From Magnolia sinica (Eukaryota; Streptophyta; Magnoliopsida; Magnoliales; Magnoliaceae): a DNA stretch of 64,000 nucleotides. Below, piece by piece: positions 11,370 to 20,659 of the stretch. The position numbers were made by a program, and so were the translations under genes. Location of the stretch: NCBI RefSeq assembly GCF_029962835.1, contig NC_080574.1, forward strand, positions 41,532,501 to 41,596,500, read 5' to 3'. Under the pieces are notes generated by a model. That model did no database searches and had not been told where the DNA came from. It worked only from the letters and a program-made list of their open reading frames with translations. Position 1 is the stretch's first letter. The number at the start of each line of letters is the position of its first letter.

Positions 11370-11878
11370 GAGTAACCAGACTCCCTAATGAAGTGAACGT
11401 CACCAAGTTCTATGGGCCACACCATGATGTATGTTTTTTTTCTACACCGCCCATCCATTTGGAGAGATCATATTAGGGCATGATCTAAAGAATGAGTTAG
11501 ATCTAAAGATCTAGTGGACCCCACCACAAAAAATAGTGGGAAGAGTGACGCCCACCATTAAAAAGTTCTAAGGACCACAAAAGTTCTTGATCAAAGCTAA
11601 TATTTGTGTTTTCCCTTCTTTCATGTCAGCGTTAACACATGAACAGATTGGATCTTAAATAAAAATTATGGTGGACCTTTTGAAGGTTTCAACGGTGGAC
11701 ATCACTCTCACCACTATTTTCTATGGTGGGGTCCACCCCAGCCTTGGATCTACCTCGTTCTTTAGACAATATCCTAAAATGATCTCTCCAAATGTATGAA
11801 CGGTGAGGATAGAACACATACATCATGTGGGGCACACAGAACTTGGTGACGTCACTTCAGTAGCGACTCTGGCTACTC
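11370..11878. repeat. Foldback element 2, 509 bp
   Basis: The left terminus GAGTAACCAGACTCCCTAAT, followed by GAAGTGAACGTCACCAAG, is mirrored by the right terminus ending GGTGACGTCACTTCAGTAGC then GACTCTGGCTACTC. The inner arms also pair: ACACCGCCCATCCATTTGGA against CCAAATGTATGAACGGTGAG. The centre lies near 11620. A duplicated 'CTCTGTCAGTATCCAATC' phrase follows at 11882 and 11916. Confidence 0.8.
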
Positions 11879-11967
11879 AACCTCTGTCAGTATCCAATCC
11901 GTATCAGCTACTCAGCCTCTGTCAGTATCCAATCTATGTCCCCTAATGACGCACTCAATTTGTAAAG

Positions 11968-12423
11968 TTTGCTGGAAATTTAGATGGGGCCTACCATGAT
12001 GTTTTTGAGAAATCTACCCCATCCATCCATTTTTCCTTATCATTTCTTGGCATTATTCCAAAACTGAGGCGGATACAAATCTCAAGTGGACCACACCACA
12101 TGAAGCAGCAGTGATAATGATTCTCACCGTTAAATATTTTTTAGGGCCCACCGTGATATTTATTTGACATCCAACATGTAGATTAGGTCATACAGACCTT
12201 GATGATGGAAAAAAAAAAAAAAACAAATATCAGCTTGATCCAAAAATTTGGTAGCCCCAGAAAGTTTTTAATGGTGAGAGTTCAATCAACACTATGTGGC
12301 CCACTTGAGAATTTGATCTACTTCAGTTTTGGGTTCATTCCATAAAATTATTTTTAAAAATGTATGGACGGCGTAAATTTATCACTAACATTTTGGTAGG
12401 ACCCACCTAGCATCCTAGCAAAA
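11968..12423. repeat. Foldback element 3, 456 bp
   Basis: The left end TTTGCTGGAAATTTAGATGG, then GGCCTACC, pairs with the right end GGTAGGACCCACCTAGCATC, then CTAGCAAA. The arms belong to the same family as the neighbouring two elements (CATCCATTTTTCCTTATCAT; GGTTCATTCCATAAAATTAT). An A15 run interrupts one arm near 12212. Confidence 0.75.
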
Positions 12424-12630
12424 GAATTTGATGTGAAAGGCTTCCGCTGCATCCTTTGGAGAGTTAGAATAGGGTGAAGAGGTGGGAGAGAAGGAAACTC
12501 GCTCTTTTAAGCTCGCGCTAAGAGCGCTTTCATCTAGACTATCTGCCTTATCTGATCTTCATCTACACTGTCTACCTTATCCGGTGGTTGATAAGAAGGT
12601 TCGACGTGTGAACTAGTGCGTAGCTGAGCA

Positions 12631-12669
<39 letters not shown>

Positions 12670-12981
12670 TATATATATATATAGTCAAACTCACGCATGA
12701 AAATGTGAAGTTCCACGTTGATATTTTAGGCTCCAGCACATGATGGGTATGTGAAATTTATTACCGACCATTACATGTGACATCCCATGTTAAGTCCAAT
12801 GAAAAAATAATAATAATAATCTGACTAGTGATTAGGGTGGCCATCAAAGAAAACAGTTGGGAGAAAGATGTGCACCGTTTGATTTTATTTTATTTTTAAG
12901 TCCCACAGTGATGATCATGCTTACAGTGAATTTCCTATAGGGCCCTGTAAATACCTACGGCCTTCTATTTTTACATAGTGG

Positions 12982-13019
<38 letters not shown>

Positions 13020-13127
13020 ATGGGAGATTTTCAACATGCCTATATGAACATTGAAAGTCAAAGCCCCTCCAGAACTAAATTGTCTATTTTATGCACTCTC
13101 TCTCTCTCTCTCTCTCTCTCAACAAAA
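12424..13127 (+). promoter_or_regulatory. Upstream region and probable 5' UTR of the GLR gene
   Basis: This 0.7 kb precedes the GLR start. It holds a (CT)n tract (12632-12667) followed by TATATATATATATAG (about 12670), a run of 13 ATT/TTA triplets (12981-13018) and a second (TC)n tract (13097-13120) ending 8 bp before the ATG. CT-rich leaders just before the start are common in plant 5' UTRs. The TATA-like stretch is part of a microsatellite, so I cannot call it a TATA box. No transcription start can be fixed from the sequence. Confidence 0.4.
12981..13018. repeat. (ATT)n microsatellite before the GLR start
   Basis: Thirteen consecutive ATT/TTA triplets. They lie in frame with the GLR ATG and generate a poly-Tyr open extension, which I do not regard as coding. 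Confidence 0.95.
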
Positions 13128-13410
13128 ATGTCTGTTACCTCTTCATTGCACTACAGACGTCTTGCGTTTCTCTTCTACATCATTTTGTTACACCAAACAA
13201 TGCTAATGGCCGCCCAAGGCAACAACAATAAGCAGAAAACAGGGTCGGCAGGCAGCATTGGTGCCATCATAGACTCCACGACTCGAGCCGGAAAAGAAGA
13301 GAAGATTGCCATCGAGATGGCCTTCAGAGATTTCCGCCGCTCCACGGGTTTTAAAGCAACAGCACACTTGAGAAATTCTAGAGGCGATCCGGTTCAGGCA
13401 GCCTCGATTG
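13128..13410 (+). CDS. GLR gene exon 1: signal peptide and start of ligand-binding amino-terminal domain
   Basis: This exon encodes residues 1-94 of a plant glutamate-receptor-like cation channel. The start at 13128 gives [20 protein letters not shown], a signal peptide with a hydrophobic core, followed by [20 protein letters not shown], the usual first beta strand and helix of the GLR periplasmic-binding-like domain, and ends ...GDPVQAASI. An earlier in-frame ATG (12978) would add a poly-Tyr stretch translated from the ATT microsatellite and is rejected. The donor is GATTG|GTACCC. The exon ends in phase 1 and joins exon 2 (23501) to give QAASIAMCLINDQHVQAILG, which is continuous with the family. 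Confidence 0.88.
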
Positions 13411-14674
13411 GTACCCATGTTTTCTAGATTCATGGATTATTATTATTACTATTATCTGTATTATTATTAATTTTTCTTTAGCTTGATTGTAGATTTTATT
13501 TTTATATATTTTTTTAATATAAAATGGGAAACTCGACTGAATTTTTACTCTAAAAAACTCGAAAAAACCCAAACAATCGAAAGGAAAAATTTTTAATGTA
13601 AAACGGGTTATCAGTTTACTCGAATGCACTCCCCGCCAAGATTGGTGGCCTGATCTTCCTTGACAGAACAGGCCCGGGCAGCCTTCGCATTGTTTAGGCT
13701 TTTTTGATCTGTTGTACACGATAGGCGTGGTCCGCTACCTTTTTGTTGGGACCTGCCCGAATGACTGTATCTCCTTTTCACATATATATATATATATAGT
13801 CTTCTTTAAAAATAATAATAATAATAATAAAATAAAATCAAGTGACTACACAAGTATTATATGTAAATAGGCACAACTTCGGTACACACAGTGCTCACCA
13901 AGAGTCATGCACCCATTATTTCTCACCATTCAAAGATGCTTGGCTAGGATCCAGTATCATCCAATAATTTGATTTTTGAAAAATCCAGTTGGAAATAACC
14001 ATTTATCACGAAGGGTCAACATGGCACTCACACGAGGAGCAGCCAATCTTCTCTACATCGCTCAGGTAATTGTATGCAAGCATCTCTTTATGTACTTATA
14101 TGTATTACTAGGAATGGGTATAAGAAATTTCCATCTTCTAACAAAAAAATAAAATTATAAACAATGCAACCATACAGATGAAATAATCATCCTCCACTTC
14201 CCATAAAATGTTTTGGATCATACAACAATTCTGATATCCTTCTTCTTTTTCTTTTTTTTCTTTTTTTTTTTTTAAAAGCAAACAAACCACCTTCATCTCT
14301 TCATCAATACCTCTCTTTCTTTTTTTTCAAAACCCAATTCAATCATACAAATAAGCTCACATGGATACAGTTAGCAAAAGCCACAGAAAACCAACAAAAC
14401 AAGAGAGTCATAAACAAAATTCATCAGATAAATCACACAAATATGCTGAGAGCCACGGCTCACACGTATGAAATCCAAACCATTCATCAGGTGGGCTACA
14501 CAATGTGGATGGCCCTGTCCAAAAACCAGGCCAGTCCACTCATAGGGTGGACCATACATAAAAGAAGCTGATGGTAAAACAAAACTGGTCTATGTCCACA
14601 TCCAGTGCACATGGGCAGCCCTCCGGACAACTTGGCCTGATTTTTCAAGCTGGGCCATCGACATCTTCGATTGG
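13411..14674. other. First part of GLR intron 1
   Basis: AT-rich intron DNA with (ATT)n and (AT)n tracts at 13435-13460 and 13780-13830. A short open segment near 14022 (MALTRGAANLLYIAQ followed by GTAATT) looks superficially like a small exon, but I recognise no family. Phrases of the dispersed CAGGTGGGCTACACAATGTG-type repeat occur at 14480-14560. Confidence 0.5.
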
Positions 14675-15850
14675 TCAGCAACAGATGGGGCACCGGATCA
14701 AACCGTTCTCGTTGCATTCCCCACATTTCACCATCTTCTTCTTATCCTCATCCAGACCTTGCAGCTCCCACTGCAATCCATGCACATGACGAACCGCATC
14801 CCTCCACACCCATCGCACGATGCTGTGGCCCGCGGGGTACTCTCGAGCAAAATCCCCAATTTTCCCTCTTCTTCCAGCTTCATGACCTCATCTGCACCCC
14901 CAATAAGCCTCCCTTTGACAAAGGCCATAGGAACTCTAACCTCCTGTCCCATCAACACCCTCAGCTCCTCCCGAAGCCCCGAAACCATTGAGACGTCCCG
15001 CTCAATTGTCCGGACACCGTAGGATTCAATCACTGACCGGGCAGCATTGCAGTCCTCGAACGTCTTCCTGATCCCCCTCAATGTCGTCGTGTAAAGTACA
15101 ACTGCATTCTCGCCACCCGGCGGACACCTCTTCTGGAACGATTCAAGCATCGTCTCTGATTCTCTTGACTTTCGGCTCTTGGGTATTGGAGACAACATCT
15201 TCTTGATCTGTTCTCCCTCCTCCGACAGCTCTCTTTCCATAGACTCAAGAAGATCCGGATCGAACAATGGGCTAAAGTTCCGCCTCGACATCGAGAACCC
15301 CGAATCGCTCCTCTGGATTTTAATATCGGCTGGAGCATTCTTCAACCAAAATTCTGATCTTGGCGCAGCCGGTTTTGAATTCTCCAAAGAACTAAAAGGC
15401 CTCAACACCTGTTTTTCATTAAAATCCAACCGCCCACCGCTGCCAGGCCCGCACTCTTGTCTCCTAACATTCTCCTTCCCCTCAAATTTCTTCTGCCTTT
15501 TTGGGGATCGGGTCTGCTTTCTTCCATCGAACTCTGAAACAGTATGCATAAAAACATGGCTTTTAAGCACCGTCTTCGCTGGTGGGGAGATGGGCATTTT
15601 TGGGATTTCGTCTTCGAGGTCCTGCATCAGCTCCCAGGTATTGATGATCTCTGGTTCTTGTTCTGGAACCTTCTTCTGGGTGAGATAAGGGGGTGATTTC
15701 TTGGGTTCTTTGTTGGGTCCGGTGGCATCGAGCTGAAGAGCGCCGTTGGTGCTCGAAGTGAGGGAGACGATGTGATTGGAAGTCGCCTTTGCTGAAGAGA
15801 ATTTCTTGCTTGAGATCAGTTCTTGCCAGCTTAGATGAAACACAGCCCAT
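14675..15850 (-). CDS. Glutaredoxin-domain protein (At5g39865-like), antisense in GLR intron 1, two apparent frameshifts
   Basis: This intronless gene belongs to the plant family of large glutaredoxin-like proteins: a long variable N-terminus, a class-III-like glutaredoxin fold and a Cys-rich C-terminus. The ATG at 15850 gives MGCVSSKLARTDLKQEILF, the typical start with a myristoylation-type MGC. The next family block, SNHIVSLTSSTNGALQLDA, lies one frame off, so there is an apparent 1-bp frameshift near 15780. The main frame then runs through EPEIINTWELMQDLEDEIP to VVLYTTTLRGIRKTFEDCNA, RVPMAFVKGRLIGGADEVMK and CDGCGGMRFVMCMDCSGSCK. The glutaredoxin active-site motif is TTLRGIRKT, without CxxC, as is usual in this family. 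After SCKV a second 1-bp shift (about 14757) leads into LDEDKKKMVKCGECNENG and a Cys-rich end with stop at 14675. As it stands, the single open frame is 15942-14728 (404 aa) with foreign ends. Either a recent pseudogene or sequence errors. Confidence 0.8.
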
Positions 15851-15942
15851 CTGAATCCGACTGAGATTTCTTCAAATTCAACTTCTCTCCACCTTGAATT
15901 CTTGATCCTTTCTTTTTCTTCTCTTGTTGTTGTAGATTTCAA

Positions 15943-16947
15943 AACGTCTGTTTGGGGAGGTTTTGAATCTGAAAACGGTTGTTTTCTTTTTCTTTTCTTC
16001 TTCTTTCTTTATGTTTGTAATTCTGATATCCTTACCATCTTGATGAATTCATAGATCTAGAATTCATTTCATACAAAATAGTCAGTCTTCAGTATTTCAG
16101 AGGATGATCAACCACGATGGGGCTGAGACATGGCCCCCTCTTATAGGAGGCAACAAATGAAAATTTTCCACAATAGACGAAATCCTAAATGAGCAAGTCT
16201 GCTCTAAGATAGAAGGCGCAATGTTTTCATTCTGTGGCCGATCCATTGCTGGATCAATTCAGATGGGCATGGGTTCATTTAGAAAATGAGGTTTGAGGAA
16301 CCATGTGTCATGCAATGCGGCCTAAGTTGTAACTTCAAATCCATTGATAAGCACTTATGATTTACTTTTTATTTTTGGGTGTATACCGTGCTTCCTTAAG
16401 TGGATAGACATTAAAGGTTGGCCCAGGCAAATGATGTAAGCCATCGTGCAGTACGCCCCGTGTACCATGTACCGTACGTATGGGAAGTTGGAGGATGAAA
16501 ATTCACCTGCATGATTGGACTGCATCTCCTTTTGTGTACAGAGGAGTTGATTTGTCTGGTAGGGACATTTCAGGACTAAACGGACAAACAGATTTGCGCT
16601 GATAAATTATATAAGGTTGCAGCATGCAACACAATGCGTGGTGGGTAATCTTCATCTAGGTGTAAGCACTTTACCCCAGCTGGTTGTGCCTGGTGCTTGC
16701 AGTGTGTCGCAGATTTCTTTGGCTAGTGGCTTGTTGATATGTGGTTGTTTGCGGTGCAGTACAGTAGTGCTGGTTTTCAGGTTGTCTCAGGAGAAGTTTC
16801 GCTTGGGTAGTCTTGGTTTTGCAGTTTGGAGAGGCTGGTTGATTCTTTTCTTCAGGGTGTCTATAGCTTTATTTTCCTTTTTGAGTTCCCTTTTTAGGCA
16901 TTATGATAGGTGAGGCCTGACATTTTTTGTGGAGCCCACCTGAGAGT
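15943..16947. other. Intron 1 stretch between the glutaredoxin gene and an LTR element
   Basis: It would contain the promoter of the minus-strand glutaredoxin gene. A CT/TTC-rich tract (15980-16010, reading GA-rich on the minus strand) lies just upstream of it. I see no convincing TATA box and no other gene. Confidence 0.45.
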
Positions 16948-16952
16948 CTGGT

Positions 16953-18148
16953 TGATGGGGACATCATGCGCACATGCACACGCACACCCCATACGCACGT
17001 ACGTATGCAGAAGGAGGGCCCCACCATCGATATAGCTCGATAACGACGTCCAGGGAGGGCCGCCTACATAGAAGATGAAGTTTTGGTTCAAAAGGGCGGG
17101 CCCGATAGTCAAGAACAGCCCATCATGGGATCTCATGATTGTAGTCTACTCGTCGAATTGATTTCATATTTTAGGTTTTGTTTATTGTTATTATTTAGAA
17201 CATCATGAACGCTTTAGATTTCTTTGCTTGGTTTTTATTTTAGTTTACTTCATCGCCAAGTAATAAGTTGCGCACATGGTACGAGTTTTTGGGATATAGG
17301 GTTTTCTCTATAAATAAGCACCCCTTGTAGTTCTTTTCATTCATTCAAGTTTAATAAAAATTCATATTTTATTTTTCTGCTCTCTTCATGAGTTGTAGAA
17401 GAATTCAAAAGTAGGTGCGAAGCCCTCCATTCTTCGGAGGTCTAACTACCGTAGTACGAAGCCACATTTATCCTCATCCGCCCCTACCCTCTTCTATCCA
17501 TATATCTCATCTTCTATCATCATTATTGCTTTTAATTTCTCTACAGCCAGTTTCCAAAATCTATACCTGTACGATGACTGAAACTTCGGCGGGGCACTAT
17601 GCCTCGACCTTACGTCGGATTATCGTTAAACTTGGAAGGATTGGAGGTCTCCCCTGGCCGACCAAGGCCTAGGTGTAACTTTAGGGAGGCAGGCTTCCAT
17701 CACACGTGCGGCCAACCCACCCGCGCACGTGCATCAGCCCCGGGTCACCATCTGCATGTAGGAGCTTTCTCCGAGTTAGGTTTTCCTCTGATTTTTCTCT
17801 TTTCATTCATATTTCCTAAACCCTAGCCTTAGTTTGCATTAGATCTAATTTATTTGCTTATTTTTTTCACCCTAGAGTTCCTTGAATTGAAATTGGGGAA
17901 TCCATTAGATTAGCGACTGATTTTTATGCATGTGTGGTTGATTTCTATTTTCTTTTGATATCGTTTGATTTATAATTTTTATTGGTCTAGTCCTAGCCTG
18001 TGTCGGCCTGGACCCGCATAGATTCTCCTTTTTAATTGAATGATTTAGATTGTCATGTAGGATGTGGAATTTGTGCAACTGTTTCTGAATTGGTATGATC
18101 TAAGCCTAAATTCTTGCATCTCATACTTAAATTTAATGTCCTGCATCA
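16953..18148 (+). repeat. 5' LTR (1196 bp)
   Basis: Full-length LTR. It holds a TATA box (TATAAATA at 17309-17316) and a polyadenylation-like AATAAA about 40 bp further on (near 17352), marking the R region. It includes CACACGTGCGG and CCTAAACCCTAGCC motifs, repeated in the 3' LTR. Confidence 0.88.
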
Positions 18149-18152
18149 AATT

Positions 18153-18164
18153 TGGTATCAGAGC
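18153..18164 (+). other. Primer-binding site, initiator tRNA-Met type
   Basis: TGGTATCAGAGC lies 4 bp after the 5' LTR. It is the common plant LTR-retrotransposon primer site complementary to the 3' end of initiator tRNA-Met. Confidence 0.9.
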
Positions 18165-18799
18165 CTAGGGTTCTTATAAGGGGATTTATTACATATTTAG
18201 CGTTTAGTTTATTATGTCATCATGCATCCAGTCTCATCATATATAGTTTTTTAGAGGTCCATAAATCCTGATACAAGCTGTTGGAATTTCTGTTATCCCT
18301 TTAGTTGATAGCTATATTGCTGGATTTTAGTAACTCTGCATAGTTCCCTCATATAGAGTCACAAAGGATCATTTAGCCTTACTTAGTTGCATATAGTCGT
18401 CATAGAAAGTCCTTAGGTTGAGTTAGCTAGTGTATGCCCACATGTACGGGTCATGATTTTGGCTTGCACCCTACACTAAACATGGAGCAACTGCTAGAGT
18501 CATTGAACAAGTTGTCCTAACAGATCGAGTATTTGGGTAAGCGCTATGAAAAATATATAGACCAATGCTTTGATCAATTTGATGTGCGCATTACCTAACT
18601 AAAGGCCTCCGCTGGGACAAATCACAGCATTGGGGTAGATATCCAACCTCAGGCAGGTGGCCAGGAGGATAGACCAATGAATGGAGGTGGCCAAGTAATC
18701 AGTCATGGGCATGCACCAGTGCACCACCCCAAGAGGGACATCAAGACTACTATTTTGAGTGGCATTACATGTACGTCCTTGTGGCTAGAGAAAGAATGC

Positions 18800-19109
18800 C
18801 ACAAAGGCTAGTATAGAGTTACCCACTGTGGTCATTCCGGTAGTAAATGAGTTTCGTGATGTCTTTCCTGATGATCTACCAGATGAGTCTCCCCATATGA
18901 GGGATATAAAGCACACTAGAACATGGGACACCATAATACCTACAGTCGAGTTTGCATTTAATAATTCTGTCGATAAGTCTACAAGTCTCAGTCCTTATAA
19001 AGTCGTTATTGGTTATAAACCTAAGAAACTTATTGATCTTATTCCTATGTCACTATCTCATAGGCTGTCAGAGCTTGTAGAGTCTTTTGTGCATCACATT
19101 CATTCATAG
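18800..19109 (+). pseudogene. Ty3/gypsy pol remnant: RT start joined to integrase end
   Basis: The open frame from 18828 reads IPVVNEFRDVFPDDLPDESP, the usual lead-in to gypsy reverse transcriptase. It then passes without a stop into WDTIIPTVEFAFNNSVDKST and PYKVVIGYKPKKLIDLIPMS, which belong to the C-terminal part of integrase. Most of RT, all of RNase H and the integrase catalytic core are missing, so one clean deletion of several kilobases joined them in frame. The 93-residue product has no enzymatic capacity. Confidence 0.82.
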
Positions 19110-19159
19110 CATCAAAAAATCAGATAGAAGATCACTACTAGTAATGAACATTACAAATT

Positions 19160-19895
19160 TTCTATAACTACCGTGGTACGAAGCCACATCTATTCCCATC
19201 CACCCCTACCCTCTTCTATCTATATATCTTATCTTCTATCATTATTATTGCTTTAAATTTTTCAGATTTTGCAGTTATTCATCCCCCTACAGCCAGTTTC
19301 TAAAATCTAGACCTATATAAAGGCTGAAACTTCGGCGGGGCACTACGCCTCGACCTTACGTCGGATCGCCTTTAAACTTGGAGGGATTGGAGGTCTCCCC
19401 TAACCGACCAAGGCCCAGGTGTTACTTTGGGGAGGCGGGCTTCCATCACACGTGCGGTTAGCCCACCCGCGCATGTGCGTCAACCCCGGGTCATCATCTG
19501 CATGCAAGAGTTTTCTCCGAGTCAGGTTTTCCTCTGATTTTTCTCTTTTTATTCATATTTCCTAAACCCTAGCCTTAGTTTGCATTAGCCCTAATTTATT
19601 TACCTCTTTTTTTTCACCCTAGGGTTCCTTGAATTGAAATTGGGGAATCCCTTGGATTAAGGACTGATTTTTATGCATGTGCAGTTGATTTCTATTTCCC
19701 TTTGACATTATTTGGTTTATAATTTGTATTGGTCCAGTCCTAGCCTGTATCGGCCTGGACCCGCATAGATTCCCCTTTTTAATTGAATGATTTGGATTGT
19801 CATGTGGGATGTGGAATTTGTGTAACTGTTTCTGAATTGGTATGATCTAAGCCTGAATTCTTTCATCTCATACTTAAATTTCATGTCCTGCATCA
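19160..19895 (+). repeat. 3' LTR, 5'-truncated (about 735 bp)
   Basis: It matches the 5' LTR from the CTAACTACCGTAGTACGAAG point (about 17442) to the end. The first 490 bp of the LTR are absent, so the interior was deleted into the LTR. It carries one roughly 25-bp insertion relative to the 5' copy (around 19262). Confidence 0.85.
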
Positions 19896-20246
19896 CTGGT
19901 CTGTTCATCTTCATATTCAATGATATAGGGGCATGACCCCTCCTTTTGAAAAAAAAAACTCTTTACCCCAGCAAACTGTGCACCCATCCAAAAGGAAATA
20001 AATTTTGAGCTTTGAACCTTTAGGAAACCAGCCTAACCAACCAAACTCTTCATTTACAATAAGGCTCATGGGCCCCATTAGGCCGATATGATTCGTAGGT
20101 AAACTTGGAGTGTAAACCCTTGCTTGGGCGACTCATATTATCCCCCATGCTATTTACAATGGACAGTAGCCTGCCATGGAATCACAATAGGTACAGGTGG
20201 CAATAAGGCTACTAGCTAGCCCGTGTAAACAAGCCAATACAATAAA

Positions 20247-20269
20247 CCCCCCCCCCCCCCCCCCCCCCC
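20247..20269. repeat. C23 homopolymer
   Basis: Twenty-three consecutive C residues in otherwise AT-rich intron DNA, within the stretch 19901-20659, where no gene is seen. Long poly-C/poly-G runs are rare and unstable, and the exact length may be unreliable. Confidence 0.95.
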
Positions 20270-20659
20270 AAGTCCCTGTGACAAAAAATGCAAAAACTGT
20301 ATACAGGAGGCTTGATTACCGCCCCAGGTTAAAACAACAATCTCATCTCCTTGAGGGGTAAAATTACTTGTTTTACCACCTATCAAAGCAAATCCATACT
20401 ACCAAGTATCCTCCAACCATTCACATCATGCCAAATAATATGTTTATCCTCCAAATTATTAAAAATTACCAAATTATCAGGACAACCTCTATAATTAGAG
20501 GATTAGTCCTCTCATTTCCACAAACTAGCAATACTAAGCACAACATCTATCAAAAGCAAACTAATGAGATATAACATCTAACTAGAGTAATAATGAGTGT
20601 AGGAAGAAGTTTGAGAGTAAGAGTGAAGTAAAAGTACATCCTATCCATCTAAACTTTCT

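Larger units (their letters stand above)
16948..19900 (+). mobile_element. Internally deleted Ty3/gypsy LTR retrotransposon
   Basis: The 5' LTR begins TGATGGGGAC at 16953 and ends CTGCATCA at 18148; the 3' LTR ends CTGCATCA at 19895. The LTR has the short terminal inversion TGATG...CATCA. The 5-bp target duplication CTGGT is exact at 16948-16952 and 19896-19900. A primer-binding site TGGTATCAGAGC (initiator tRNA-Met type) follows the 5' LTR. The interior is only about 1 kb and keeps a gag-like start, a pol piece and an integrase piece, so it cannot transpose alone. It lies in GLR intron 1 in the same direction as the gene. Confidence 0.9.

Noticed and set aside
12978..13127. Upstream in-frame ATG extending the GLR protein by 50 residues
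   Set aside because: The extension is poly-Tyr from an ATT microsatellite and would displace the signal peptide from the N-terminus.
14022..14066. MALTRGAANLLYIAQ followed by a GT, a possible small exon
   Set aside because: No family recognised, no acceptor or partner exon; too short to support.
15179..15688. 169-aa + strand frame opposite the glutaredoxin gene
   Set aside because: It is a mirror of the real minus-strand coding sequence and matches no family.
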